A stretch of DNA of 60,749 bases from Clostridium polynesiense (lineage in GTDB: Bacteria > Bacillota > Clostridia > Clostridiales > Clostridiaceae). The translations under genes and the position numbers were made by a program. The notes under the pieces were generated by a model that saw only the letters and a list, made by a program, of their open reading frames with translations, did not search any database and was not told the DNA's origin. Shown here in pieces: positions 1 to 8,833 of the stretch (the first letter of the stretch is position 1; each line of letters opens with the position of its first letter). The stretch covers positions 1-60,749 of the forward strand of contig NZ_CCXI01000010.1 of NCBI RefSeq assembly GCF_000820705.1, written 5' to 3'.

Positions 1-1203
1 AATAGAATATTTAAAGAATGGGGAAGTATATATAATACAATAAAAAAAGCATCTCTAGAGCTGTCAGAAGATATAGAGGAAGATTATTTTACTGCAGATA
101 ATCATAGGATTAATTTAAAAAATAAAGAGATTTCAGAAGGGGAAAAGGAAGGAAAGGTTACGTTAAAGGACAGAAAAGAAGAAAGCAGTCCCCAAATTAC
201 AGCTTCTAAGGCTTATAATTCAAAGCAGAGTATAAGTATAATAACCAAGATAAAGGATATATTATCCCAGGAAGAAATTGATGCTGCCGAGAAGGAATCA
301 AATAGACCGGTGAAGGAAGAGACGGGCTTTATAGAAAATGAAAGAAGCAGCAATAATTATAAAGAAGAGAAAATACAATTTAAAACTGTCAATAAAGACA
401 GTGATTTTTATAAACAGATTAATGAATATAAAGAAGAGATTAAAAGTTTCATAAAAGCTTTATCAGCAGGGAATATGGAGCTCTCCAGTACAGAGGAAAT
501 TAAAAAGGAACTGTCGAATTTTATTTATAATAAAACAGGGATAGCCTACGAAATAACAGCGGAAGAATTGGAAAGTATAATTGAACTTTTGGATAGAGAA
601 ACACAAAACATAGGAAACAAGGATTTGTATTCGAGAAATTCAAATAAAAGTTCTAAGGAAGAAGTAAAACTTCAGATGGAAGAAAAATCTCTGGAAATAA
701 AAAGTATAATTAATTCACTAATAAGGATAACCAGCGGAAAAAACTCAGAGTTAACAGATAAGATATATGCGGTGATGAAGGATAGAATCAATGATTTCAA
801 ACTATTAAATACCATATCCAATGAATACTATTATCTGGATCTTCCTATAACACTAAATAAAAGAGAGTATCCTTTAAAGTTAATAATTAAAGATAACAGA
901 AAAGAAGGAAAAAAAATTGATTCAAAAAATGTAAAGATGATTATTTCTGTAGATACTTCTAATCTTGATGTAGTTGATGCATATATTCATGCAGTGAACA
1001 GTAATATGGATATAGAACTGAAAAGTAATGAGAAGTGGGTAGGTATTTTGGAGAAGGAAAAGGTAAAGCTTCTTAATTCTTTAGTAACTTTAGGGTATAA
1101 TACAGATATATCAGTGACAAAGAAAGAGGAAGATGCTACTATATCAAGTAGTAGAGAGTTCTTCAATGACAGTATGCTTACAATAGTAGATGTTCTCGTT
1201 TAA
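1..1203 (+). CDS. FliK-like flagellar hook-length control protein (5' partial)
   Basis: The frame is open from the first base of the window, so the start lies upstream and about 400 residues are visible. Most of it is charged, low-complexity, Lys/Glu/Ser/Asn-rich sequence, as expected of a FliK ruler region. The last ~100 residues form a compact domain with alternating hydrophobic strands (LDLPITL, KLIIK, MIISVDTSNLDVVDAYI, VKLLNSLVTLGY) resembling the FliK C-terminal domain that switches the flagellar export gate. The next gene, 11 bp downstream, is an FlhB C-terminal-domain homologue, the natural partner of FliK. The FliK assignment rests on layout plus this neighbour; overall similarity is expected to be weak. 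Confidence 0.6.
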   Translation, partial: NRIFKEWGSIYNTIKKASLELSEDIEEDYFTADNHRINLKNKEISEGEKEGKVTLKDRKEESSPQITASKAYNSKQSISIITKIKDILSQEEIDAAEKESNRPVKEETGFIENERSSNNYKEEKIQFKTVNKDSDFYKQINEYKEEIKSFIKALSAGNMELSSTEEIKKELSNFIYNKTGIAYEITAEELESIIELLDRETQNIGNKDLYSRNSNKSSKEEVKLQMEEKSLEIKSIINSLIRITSGKNSELTDKIYAVMKDRINDFKLLNTISNEYYYLDLPITLNKREYPLKLIIKDNRKEGKKIDSKNVKMIISVDTSNLDVVDAYIHAVNSNMDIELKSNEKWVGILEKEKVKLLNSLVTLGYNTDISVTKKEEDATISSSREFFNDSMLTIVDVLV

Positions 1204-1214
1204 GGAGTGATTTA

Positions 1215-1481
1215 ATGAGACACAGACGAAAAGCCGCAGCTTTAAAATATGAGAAAAATTTCGATGCTCCGGTAGTTACAGCTGCAGGAGCGGGATTTAT
1301 TGCAGATAAGATTATAGAATCAGCTAATGAGGCTTCTGTGCCGGTTGTATACAATAAAGAACTGGCAGAGCTTCTTCTTAACGTGGATATCGGAGAATAT
1401 ATTCCCCCGGAATTGTATGAAGCGGCAGCTTATATAATAGCATATGTTGCAGATATAGATAAACTAATAGATGAAAGGTGA
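1215..1481 (+). CDS. FlhB C-terminal-domain-like protein (FlhX / EscU-YscU-HrcU type)
   Basis: An 88-residue protein corresponding only to the cytoplasmic C-terminal domain of FlhB, the export-switch component of the flagellar type III system. Visible family features are ALKYEKNFDAPVVTAAGAG, then an alternating helix/strand core with VPVVYNKELAELLL, and EIPPE-like EYIPPELYEAAAYIIAYV near the end. It begins just after the point where full-length FlhB carries the autocleaving NPTH motif, so it has no membrane domain and no cleavage site and mimics the processed fragment. RBS-like AAGGAGTG precedes ATG. It sits between the FliK-like gene and a phosphoesterase gene, probably in one transcript. 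Confidence 0.85.
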   Translation: MRHRRKAAALKYEKNFDAPVVTAAGAGFIADKIIESANEASVPVVYNKELAELLLNVDIGEYIPPELYEAAAYIIAYVADIDKLIDER

Positions 1482-1489
1482 GTTAATAT

Positions 1490-2179
1490 ATGGCACTGTA
1501 TGCAATATCAGATCTGCACCTGGCGTTAAATACCGATAAACCCATGGATATATTTGGACAGCATTGGTATATGCATCATGAGAAAGTTAGAAATAATTGG
1601 ATGAAAAAGGTCAAAAAAGAGGATACGGTATTAATAGGGGGAGATATTTCCTGGTCTATGAAGATAGATGAAGGCATGGAGGATTTAAACTGGATTCACC
1701 AACTTCCCGGCAGAAAGATAATAATTAAAGGAAATCACGATTATTGGTGGACCAGCATTACAAAATTAAACAACTTATATGAAGATATGCACTTTATTCA
1801 AAACAATTTCTTCACCTACAAGGATTGGGCTGTATGCGGAAGCAGAGGATGGATATGCCCTGGAGGAGACAGATTTGGAGAAAAGGATGAAAAAATATAT
1901 GCAAGGGAGCAAATCAGGCTGAGGCTGTCCTTAGATGCAGCAAAAGCAGAAGGATACAAAAATATAATAGTCATGATACATTATCCTCCTACCAATGAAA
2001 AGTTCGAAGACTCAGCATTTACTGAAATATTTAAAGAGTATGGGGTTAAAAAAGTCATATATGGTCATCTTCATGGTCCTTCCTTAGTCAGAGTACTTAA
2101 GGGTTTTAGAGATGGAATAGAGTACATTATGACCTCCTGCGATTATATTGATTTTGATCCTGTTTTAATCTTAGATTAA
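1490..2179 (+). CDS. Calcineurin-like metallophosphoesterase
   Basis: A 229-residue protein with the full set of dimetal phosphoesterase motifs in order: D-x-H near the N terminus (SDLHL), GGDISW, GNHDYWW, and C-terminal MIHYPP and GHLHGP. These residues coordinate two metal ions for phosphomonoester or phosphodiester hydrolysis; the substrate cannot be told from sequence. No signal peptide is visible, so it should be cytoplasmic. It starts 8 bp after the FlhB-like gene and ends 33 bp before a strong intrinsic terminator, so it is probably the last gene of that transcript. A link to flagellar export is not implied by the family. Confidence 0.88.
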   Translation: MALYAISDLHLALNTDKPMDIFGQHWYMHHEKVRNNWMKKVKKEDTVLIGGDISWSMKIDEGMEDLNWIHQLPGRKIIIKGNHDYWWTSITKLNNLYEDMHFIQNNFFTYKDWAVCGSRGWICPGGDRFGEKDEKIYAREQIRLRLSLDAAKAEGYKNIIVMIHYPPTNEKFEDSAFTEIFKEYGVKKVIYGHLHGPSLVRVLKGFRDGIEYIMTSCDYIDFDPVLILD

Positions 2180-2212
2180 AAATATTAATACATAGAAAAA
2201 ACATTGATGAAT

Positions 2213-2248
2213 AAACTAGAAGTTATAGCATAAACTTCTAGTTTTTTC
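2213..2248 (+). terminator. Intrinsic terminator after the phosphoesterase gene
   Basis: Perfect stem with arms ACTAGAAGTT and AACTTCTAGT around a short loop, flanked by further A-T pairs and followed by six T residues. It closes the flagellar-related transcript. Confidence 0.85.
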
Positions 2249-2263
2249 TTTGATGATAATTGT

Positions 2264-2296
2264 ATGATTTATCAAGGAATTTTATTGATAAATCAT
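2264..2296. promoter_or_regulatory. 12-bp inverted repeat upstream of the arsR-type gene
   Basis: Perfect inverted repeat ATGATTTATCAA / TTGATAAATCAT with a 9-bp spacer, ending about 35 bp before the -35 box of the following operon. It has no T-run and no gene end beside it, so an operator for the downstream ArsR-family repressor or another regulator is more likely than a terminator. The spacing upstream of the promoter is somewhat far for simple occlusion. Confidence 0.5.
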
Positions 2297-2330
2297 TAAT
2301 TAAATGTGTATTAAGTTAATAGTTATTTTA

Positions 2331-2359
2331 TTGACAATCATATTATTATATCTTAATAT
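2331..2359 (+). promoter_or_regulatory. Sigma-A-type promoter of the ArsR/sulfur-enzyme operon
   Basis: TTGACA (2331-2336) and TAATAT (2354-2359) are separated by 17 bp, a near-consensus housekeeping promoter about 55 bp before the TTG start of the regulator gene. Confidence 0.6.
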
Positions 2360-2414
2360 ATAAATATAATGAAATATAATGTGGTTTTATTTAATTACTA
2401 AGGAGTGAGAGCAT

Positions 2415-2714
2415 TTGAATTTTAACTACAAAGAGCTGGAAGATGCAGCAGAGATACTGAAAGTTTTAGCACACCCCGTAAGACTTTGTATAGTTAAAGG
2501 CTTATTGGAGAACGGTTCACAAAATGTTACAAATATGCAGATGTGCTTGAATGTACCTCAGTCTACTGTATCTCAGCATTTACAGAAGCTAAGATCCGCA
2601 GGGATTATTCAAGGTGAAAGAAATGGACTTGAAATAAAATATCATGTATGTTCAGAAACTGCAGCAAGAACTGTTAAAGCTTTGCTGCAGGAACAAAAAC
2701 AGGAGGTTAAGTAA
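2415..2714 (+). CDS. ArsR-family winged-helix transcriptional regulator
   Basis: A 99-residue regulator with the ArsR signature: LAHPVRLCIVKGLL in helix 1-2, then the recognition-helix segment VPQSTVSQHLQKLRSAGII and a wing (GERNGLEIKYHV). It starts at TTG, 6 bp after AAGGAGTGAG. Cysteines are at 25, 44 and 79. The classic metal-binding ELCVCDL sequence is absent, but Cys44 falls at the equivalent place. Its stop codon overlaps the start of the downstream persulfide/CoA-disulfide enzyme gene (TAATG), implying translational coupling. From this context it may sense persulfides or redox state rather than metal; that is inference. Confidence 0.9.
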   Translation: MNFNYKELEDAAEILKVLAHPVRLCIVKGLLENGSQNVTNMQMCLNVPQSTVSQHLQKLRSAGIIQGERNGLEIKYHVCSETAARTVKALLQEQKQEVK

Positions 2715-5200
2715 TGGGAAAAAAGGTTTTAATTGTAGGAGGTGTAGCAGGAGGAGCTTCTGCAGCTGCAAGATTAAGAAGACTAGATGAAAGTGCTGAA
2801 ATTATAATGTTTGAAAGAGACGAGCATATTTCTTTTGCAAACTGCGGGCTTCCCTATTACATCGGAGAAACTATTAAAGAAAGAGAAAAGCTTTTGGTGC
2901 AGACACCGGAAGCAATGAAAGCCAGATTTGCAATAGATGTGAGAATTAACAGCGAGGTTACTGCTGTTGATACTAAAAATAAAAAGGTTTCTGTAAGGCA
3001 GAAAGACGGAAAAAGCTATGAAGAATCTTATGATTATTTAATACTTTCACCTGGTGCCAAGCCTTTAAAACCTCCAATACCTGGTATCGAAAGCAAAAGG
3101 ATTCATACCTTAAGAAATGTTGCTGATACTGATAGAATAAAAGCAGCTGTTGATTCAAAGGGAGTAAAGAAAGCTGTTGTTATTGGCGGTGGATATATAG
3201 GTGTTGAAATGGCTGAAAACTTAAGGCATAGGGGAGTAGAGGTTACTTTAGTAGAAGCTGCACCTCATATCTTAGCACCCTTTGATTCAGACATGGTTGC
3301 CTTAGCAGAGAAGGTTATGGAGGAAAATGGAGTTCAGCTTATATTAAATGATGGTGTAAAATCCTTTGATGAGGAAAAGGATTTTATAAAAGTAACCTTA
3401 AACAGCGGTAAAAATGTTACCGGAGAAATGGCTGTTCTTGCTATAGGGGTATCACCGGACACCGCTTGGTTAAAAGACAGCGGCATAGAGCTGGCGGAAA
3501 GAGGACATATTATTGTAGATGACCACATGAGGACTTCCGCAGAAGGGGTTTATGCAGCAGGAGATGCTGTTTTAATTGAAGATTATATAACAGGAGGAAA
3601 AGCGGCAATCCCTTTGGCAGGACCTGCTAACAGACAGGGAAGAATAGCAGCTGATAATATAGCGGGGATTCATTCCTCCTATAAAGGTACAATGGGAACC
3701 TCAATAATTAAGGTCTTTGATTTAACAGCTGCTTCCACTGGTAATAATGAAAGGCTCCTTCAGAGAGCAGGTATAGATTATAAGGTGGTATTTATCCATC
3801 CTATGAGCCATGCCTCCTATTATCCCGATGCCACTGAGCTTCACATTAAGCTTATCTTTGATGAGCAGGGTAAGATACTTGGTGCTCAGGCTATGGGATA
3901 TGATGGCGTTGATAAGGTAGTTGACGTTATAGCAACAGCAATTAAGTTTGGAGGAACGGTGGAAGATCTTACTGAGTTAGAACTTGCATATGCTCCCCCT
4001 TATCTTTCTGCAAAATCTCCCGCTAATATGGCTGGATTTGTGGCACAGAATATTTTAAAAGGCGGTATTGATACGGTAAAGCCTGAATACGCAGATACAA
4101 TAGACAAGGATAAAGAGATACTTTTAGACGTGAGAGATGCCATAGAAGTAGAACAGGGAGCAATTCCGGGGCATATAAATATTCCTGTTAATGAGCTTAG
4201 AGAAAGATTAAATGAGCTCATGCCTTATAAGGACAAAGAAATTATTATTTACTGTGCAGTAGGATTAAGAGGATATATCGCTTCAAGAATATTAAATCAG
4301 CAGGGATTTAAAACTAAAAATATTACAGGCGGATACAAATCCTATACTTTAGGCAGATTTAAACCTTCAGAGAACATCGATAGTACTAATCAGGGTGATA
4401 ATGATAAAGATGGAACTGAAAACTCCGGAAAAATAAATATCACAAACTCTACAGTAAAAGAAATTGATGCCAGCGGTTTATGCTGTCCGGGACCATTAAT
4501 GAGAGTTAAAATGGAGATGGATATGCTCAAGGAGGGTGATATATTAAAGGTAAAAGCTTCTGATCCAGGTTTCTATGAAGATATAAAAGCTTGGACAACG
4601 ACCACTAAAAACCAACTCATAGATCTTAAAAAAGAAGCGGGAATTATTAATGCTTCCATTAAAAAATGTACAGAAGTAATAAATAATGATGAAATGGAAA
4701 AGGAAGATAAAAATATGGTTTATGACGGCAGAGACGGAAAAACCATAATTGTTTTCAGCGGAGATCTGGATAAAGCTATTGCATCCTTTATAATTGCTAA
4801 TGGAGCAGCTTCCATGGGCAAGAAGGTTACTATGTTTTTCACCTTCTGGGGATTGAACATTCTTAGAAAAGAGGAAAAGGTAAATGTTCATAAGTCCTTT
4901 ATAGAAAAAGCTTTTGGAATGATGATGCCAAGAGGCTCCAAGAAGCTTGGATTATCCAGGATGAATATGGGAGGCTTTGGAGCTAAGATGATAAGGGGAG
5001 TGATGAAGGATAAAAATATTCAATCCCTTGAAGATCTCATAAAAGCCGCTATAGATAATGGTGTTAATATAGTAGCATGCACAATGTCTATGGATGTTAT
5101 GGGTATAACAGCTGAGGAACTCATTCCAGGAGTTAATCTTGGAGGAGTAGGGTACTATCTTGGTGAAGCTGAAGGTGCAAATGTAAACTTATTTATTTAA
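2714..5200 (+). CDS. CoA-disulfide/persulfide reductase fused to rhodanese, TusA and DsrE-like domains
   Basis: An 828-residue cytoplasmic fusion for sulfane-sulfur handling. Residues 1-~450 are a pyridine nucleotide-disulfide reductase with an FAD site (GGVAGGASAAARLRR), the single active cysteine of CoA-disulfide reductases (NCGLPYYIG, Cys44), an NAD site (VVIGGGYIGVEMAE) and a second FAD motif (AAGDA). About 460-560 is a rhodanese with catalytic Cys514 in YCAVGLRG. About 585-655 is a TusA-like domain with CCPGP at 590-594. About 675-828 is a DsrE/DsrF-like domain. Each module is known in sulfur-transfer proteins; together they suggest reduction of CoA or other persulfides with relay of sulfur between domains. 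It is co-transcribed with the ArsR-type gene. Confidence 0.92.
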   Translation: MGKKVLIVGGVAGGASAAARLRRLDESAEIIMFERDEHISFANCGLPYYIGETIKEREKLLVQTPEAMKARFAIDVRINSEVTAVDTKNKKVSVRQKDGKSYEESYDYLILSPGAKPLKPPIPGIESKRIHTLRNVADTDRIKAAVDSKGVKKAVVIGGGYIGVEMAENLRHRGVEVTLVEAAPHILAPFDSDMVALAEKVMEENGVQLILNDGVKSFDEEKDFIKVTLNSGKNVTGEMAVLAIGVSPDTAWLKDSGIELAERGHIIVDDHMRTSAEGVYAAGDAVLIEDYITGGKAAIPLAGPANRQGRIAADNIAGIHSSYKGTMGTSIIKVFDLTAASTGNNERLLQRAGIDYKVVFIHPMSHASYYPDATELHIKLIFDEQGKILGAQAMGYDGVDKVVDVIATAIKFGGTVEDLTELELAYAPPYLSAKSPANMAGFVAQNILKGGIDTVKPEYADTIDKDKEILLDVRDAIEVEQGAIPGHINIPVNELRERLNELMPYKDKEIIIYCAVGLRGYIASRILNQQGFKTKNITGGYKSYTLGRFKPSENIDSTNQGDNDKDGTENSGKINITNSTVKEIDASGLCCPGPLMRVKMEMDMLKEGDILKVKASDPGFYEDIKAWTTTTKNQLIDLKKEAGIINASIKKCTEVINNDEMEKEDKNMVYDGRDGKTIIVFSGDLDKAIASFIIANGAASMGKKVTMFFTFWGLNILRKEEKVNVHKSFIEKAFGMMMPRGSKKLGLSRMNMGGFGAKMIRGVMKDKNIQSLEDLIKAAIDNGVNIVACTMSMDVMGITAEELIPGVNLGGVGYYLGEAEGANVNLFI

Positions 5201-5204
5201 AGTT

Positions 5205-5256
5205 AAAGAGTCTATACCTTTAATGCTCAAGGCATTATGGGTATAGGCTCTTTTTA
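5205..5256. terminator. Bidirectional terminator between convergent genes
   Basis: Long hairpin with arms AAAGAGTCTATACC and GGTATAGGCTCTTT (one G-U pair) and an inner AATGC/GCATT stem, followed by a T-run on the plus strand. It separates the sulfur-enzyme gene from the chemotaxis gene that arrives from the opposite strand. Confidence 0.85.
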
Positions 5257-5264
5257 TGTGTTTT

Positions 5265-6224
5265 CTATATGGAATTTAATTCATTCAGTTTTCCAATTAA
5301 ATTATCTACATTAGTACATTGAGTACGTATAAGTTCAGCTGTTTCCTGTGACATAAGTGTATTTTCATCAGAAGCGGCACTAAGCTCTTCTATACAGCTA
5401 ATAACATTATCTTTCTTTTCAGAAGCGGTGGTGAGATTTACAATGCAGTTATCTATTTCGGAAGCCGCTTCGCTGATTGAGTTTTTTATATCATTAAATG
5501 CTAGTTTGGAGTCTGAAATGCTTTTTTGCTGTGAGCCTAATGCTATGGTACCCTGAGATACCGCAGAAGAGGCACTTAAGATATCTTTTTTTATTTCTTC
5601 AAGTATATTAGTTATACTTTGAACTGCCTGTTTTGAATTCTCAGCCAGTTTTCTAACCTCACCTGCAACCACGGAAAAGCCTTTTCCTGCCTCTCCGGCT
5701 CTGGCAGCTTCAATGGCAGCATTAAGTGCCAATAGGTTAGTTTGACTTGCTATTTGGCTTATGGAATCCGTTATTAAATTAACTGATTCTAACTTTCCTA
5801 CCAGTGCATTTACTGTGGAGCTGGAAATATGTATAGCCTGTTTTAAATCCTCTAAAGAGGTGTCTAAAGAATCCATTGTAGTTATTCCTTCGTCAGCGGT
5901 TTTATCTGTATCTAAAACAGTAGCATGAACATTGGTTATATTAAATGCCAAATCTTCCATGGTGCTGTTAAAATCTTTTAATAGATCCGCTGTGTTTGAT
6001 AGCTCTCTGCTGTGAGCTGTGCTGAAGCTGGCAATCCTGCTGCAGGAGGAGTTAATTTCGTCATTTAAATTTTCTATTTCTGAAGTACTTCCTATAATGC
6101 TGCCTAGGTGTTCTTTGCATTGAATCTTATAAGTATTTTCTTCCTGCACAGCTATTTCAGCAGTATCATTAACTACTTCCGTTTCCATACTTTTAGGTGC
6201 TTTGTTCTTCTTAAATAATGTCAT
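5265..6224 (-). CDS. Soluble methyl-accepting chemotaxis-type signalling protein
   Basis: A 319-residue chemoreceptor signalling protein without any transmembrane segment or periplasmic sensor domain. The hairpin-tip consensus is clear: [20 protein letters not shown] followed by [20 protein letters not shown]. It is flanked by long coiled-coil heptads. The N terminus (about 30 residues, Lys-rich then acidic) carries no recognisable sensor. It should dock on CheA/CheW arrays in the cytoplasm. AAGGAGAAG lies upstream of the ATG. It is 14 bp downstream of the DUF2225 gene on the same strand, so the two probably form a transcript. Confidence 0.9.
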   Translation of the reverse strand: MTLFKKNKAPKSMETEVVNDTAEIAVQEENTYKIQCKEHLGSIIGSTSEIENLNDEINSSCSRIASFSTAHSRELSNTADLLKDFNSTMEDLAFNITNVHATVLDTDKTADEGITTMDSLDTSLEDLKQAIHISSSTVNALVGKLESVNLITDSISQIASQTNLLALNAAIEAARAGEAGKGFSVVAGEVRKLAENSKQAVQSITNILEEIKKDILSASSAVSQGTIALGSQQKSISDSKLAFNDIKNSISEAASEIDNCIVNLTTASEKKDNVISCIEELSAASDENTLMSQETAELIRTQCTNVDNLIGKLNELNSI

Positions 6225-6238
6225 ATAAATTCTTCTCC

Positions 6239-6919
6239 TTAATAAGTATTTTTTATTGTATCTTTTTGGTCTCTAGCCAGTTCTTTAATTCTATGGGGGG
6301 CAGAGGTACTTGTTATTACTTGTCCAAACCACTTTAAAGCTTCTATATTATTACCATTTCTTCTGTGAAGCTCCCCAATAAGATACATAACAGTATATCT
6401 ATCCATACCGTAAAAAGGTATGTCTTCAACCTCATAGGCTTTTGTAAAAGCCTTTAAGGACTGATTTAAATAACTTATTTCTTCCTCATCTGATTCTAAT
6501 AATCTATACATCCAAGCTATTTTTAATAAGATAAGAGCTTTAGTGCTGTTCTTACCTTCAATTATCATAGAGGTTAACAGTGCAAGCTTATACCTTTCAA
6601 TGGCTATATTTTCATTATATAGAGTGCCATAGCTTCGTTCCTTCCATCGAGGAGTAATGTTTTTTAAGACAGAATCCTTTTGATAGCTTTTTATATTTGG
6701 AAAATCCACCTTTAGTGCAGCATAACCGCAGCTGTTGCATATCCAAACATCGTAAAAATAAGGATTTGTGCTTTTATAATAGATTTGTAGATCTGAGTCC
6801 TTTTTTAATATCCTTTGGCTGGATATCTTTACTGCAAGTTCTTTAAATTTTGACTGACACACAGGGCATTCTACACTTTTTTCATATAAATCTGCTGCAA
6901 GCTTTTCAACATTTAACAT
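6239..6919 (-). CDS. DUF2225 family protein
   Basis: A DUF2225-type protein of about 227 residues, with an N-terminal pair of zinc-binding CxxC motifs (CPVCQSKF and CNSCGYAA) followed by a helical TPR-like region ([19 protein letters not shown] and further helices). The reading frame is open to 7015, but AGAGGTG at 6928-6934 precedes two tandem ATG codons (6922 and 6919), so the start is placed there. Function of the family is unknown. It is cotranscribed with the soluble chemoreceptor and divergent from the alarmone synthetase. Confidence 0.8.
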   Translation of the reverse strand: MLNVEKLAADLYEKSVECPVCQSKFKELAVKISSQRILKKDSDLQIYYKSTNPYFYDVWICNSCGYAALKVDFPNIKSYQKDSVLKNITPRWKERSYGTLYNENIAIERYKLALLTSMIIEGKNSTKALILLKIAWMYRLLESDEEEISYLNQSLKAFTKAYEVEDIPFYGMDRYTVMYLIGELHRRNGNNIEALKWFGQVITSTSAPHRIKELARDQKDTIKNTY

Positions 6920-7069
6920 CATTAGTACACCTCTAGACAGTAAATATTTATATACATATATATTATCGAAGGATTTTAACAAAATATTATACCTGGAACA
7001 AAAATCAAATGGCATATTTCAACTAATTTGATATAATGTATATAGGAAAAAGTGTAAGAGGGTGATAGC

Positions 7070-7867
7070 ATGGCAGTTGTTAAGGATTGGAAAGCATTTT
7101 TAACCCCTTATGAGCAAGCTGTGGAAGAGTTAAAAGTGAAACTCAGAAGTATTAAAAAAGAATACCGAAGAAAAAATGAGTATTCTCCTATAGAGTTTAT
7201 TACAGGAAGGGTAAAGGAGTTATTAAGTATATTAGAAAAAGCTAATAAATTTGGAATCCCTATTGACAGGCTTCAGTATGAAATGGAGGATATTGCAGGC
7301 ATAAGAATAATGTGCCAGTTTGTTGATGACATAGAAAAGGTAGTTGAAATATTACGTAAAAGAACGGATATGCAGATTATGTATGAAAAAGACTATATAA
7401 CTAATGTAAAAGAAAGCGGTTATAGGAGCCATCATATGATTATAAAGTATCCGGTAAATATGGCAGAGGAAACAAAAGAGATACTTGCAGAATTTCAGAT
7501 AAGGACTTTAGCCATGAACTTTTGGGCAACTATAGAGCATTCTTTAAATTATAAATATAAGCAGCATATTCCCGAGGATATTAAACATAAACTTAAAAAT
7601 GCAGCAGATGCTGCTTTTCAGCTGGATAAGGAAATGCTTGAGATAAAAGATGAAATTAAAGATGCCCAGAAGCTTTTTGAAGTTAAGTCCGATGTGATTT
7701 CCAATATAATGAACAGTATTTTAACCTTAATGTCTATTGGAAAAGTAGCAGAGGCTAACAGATATCAAATAGCATTAAATAAGCTTATTGATGAGGGTGA
7801 AGTTTGGGAATTTAATAATCTTTTGTATTCAATAGAAAGAGATATTGAAAAATACAAAGAAGTATAA
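7070..7867 (+). CDS. Small alarmone synthetase, RelQ/YjbM-like (GTP pyrophosphokinase)
   Basis: A 265-residue single-domain (p)ppGpp synthetase that transfers pyrophosphate from ATP to GDP or GTP in the stringent response. Family motifs visible are MEDIAGIRIMC, the G-loop-like segment ESGYRSHHMIIKYP and the catalytic-strand motif EFQIRTLAMNFWATIEHSLN. It lacks the HD hydrolase and the TGS/ACT domains of long RelA/SpoT proteins. A C-terminal helical tail mediates oligomerisation in relatives. GAGGGTGAT precedes the ATG and a TATAAT box lies about 40 bp upstream. It is followed by its own terminator. Confidence 0.93.
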   Translation: MAVVKDWKAFLTPYEQAVEELKVKLRSIKKEYRRKNEYSPIEFITGRVKELLSILEKANKFGIPIDRLQYEMEDIAGIRIMCQFVDDIEKVVEILRKRTDMQIMYEKDYITNVKESGYRSHHMIIKYPVNMAEETKEILAEFQIRTLAMNFWATIEHSLNYKYKQHIPEDIKHKLKNAADAAFQLDKEMLEIKDEIKDAQKLFEVKSDVISNIMNSILTLMSIGKVAEANRYQIALNKLIDEGEVWEFNNLLYSIERDIEKYKEV

Positions 7868-7868
7868 G

Positions 7869-7897
7869 GATGCGGGGGTTAAACCCGCATTTTTTTA
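7869..7897 (+). terminator. Terminator after the alarmone synthetase gene
   Basis: Stem ATGCGGG / CCCGCAT followed by seven T residues. Confidence 0.88.
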
Positions 7898-8033
7898 TGC
7901 AAAAATTTAAAAGAAAACTGTAAAATGTTATAGTTTAGTTTTTGAATTTCTATAATTTGATATTATGATAATAGGAGTTATAATATAAATTAGTGTAAAA
8001 TATCAGCATAATGTAAAGGAAAAGGTATTTAAT

Positions 8034-8813
8034 ATGAATGAAGAAACTGAAATAAAATTAATTAAAGAAAATCCTATATACATAAGGCATTTAGATAATC
8101 CTGGAGTGGTTCTTCAAATAGAAGCGGTGAAGAGGAATGGAAATGCCATTCAATATATAAGCAATCCTCAGGAGGAGGTTCAGCTAATCGCTGTAAAAAA
8201 TTCACCTTTATCAATTCAGTATATAAAAGAACCATCAGAAGCTGTAAGTATTGCAGCAGTAAAAGGAAACTGGAATGCTTTAAAATATGTGAAAAATCCC
8301 TCTGAAGCTGTAGTTGAATCGGCCTTAAGAGCTAAGGGGTGGGCTATTCAATTTGTAAATAATCCTTCAGAAAAGCAGCAAGTCATTGCTGTAGAAAATG
8401 ATTATGATGCTATAAAACACATAAAAGATCCTTCTAAAGCGGCTCAAATAAAAGCTGTAGAAGGTCATTGGGGAGCTATTAAATTTATTGAACACCCTGA
8501 TATTGAAGTAAAATGCCTTGCTATAAAAGAGAATCCTGAAGCAATAATGTATTTAACGGATTATGATGAAGAGGAGCTTAAGCTCTTTATCAAAACTAAT
8601 ATCAATATTTTAAAGTATATCTATGAAACTCTGGATATAAATCTTGTGGTGGAGGTACTAAAGGATAAGGTATCACAGGAGGATATAGAGAAAAGCTATA
8701 TAAAAGACTATATGGAGCTTGAAATACTTGATATGGACAAATTAGATTTTATAAAAGAATTTGGAAGCAAAGAAGCAAAAAAAGCCTTTATAGATTATAA
8801 GCTTTCAAATTAG
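8034..8813 (+). CDS. DUF4116-like helical repeat protein
   Basis: A 259-residue protein built mainly from about seven tandem 23-residue units of the type NPSEAV-x-x-AAVKGNWNALKYVK, giving a right-handed solenoid resembling DUF4116/HEAT-type repeats (about residues 10-175). The C-terminal 80 residues are non-repetitive and acidic. No signal peptide, membrane segment or catalytic motif is visible; a binding or adaptor role is likely. It starts 21 bp before the preferred start of a MoxR-like ATPase gene, which is followed by a metallopeptidase-VWA gene, so the three appear to be one operon. The family name is assigned from repeat pattern only. Confidence 0.7.
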   Translation: MNEETEIKLIKENPIYIRHLDNPGVVLQIEAVKRNGNAIQYISNPQEEVQLIAVKNSPLSIQYIKEPSEAVSIAAVKGNWNALKYVKNPSEAVVESALRAKGWAIQFVNNPSEKQQVIAVENDYDAIKHIKDPSKAAQIKAVEGHWGAIKFIEHPDIEVKCLAIKENPEAIMYLTDYDEEELKLFIKTNINILKYIYETLDINLVVEVLKDKVSQEDIEKSYIKDYMELEILDMDKLDFIKEFGSKEAKKAFIDYKLSN

Positions 8814-8833
8814 CCTTGGAAAGGAAGATAACA

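Noticed and set aside
8034-8500. DNA tandem repeat array or CRISPR-like array
   Set aside because: The repetition is at protein level in 23-residue units; the nucleotide units differ and there are no spacers.
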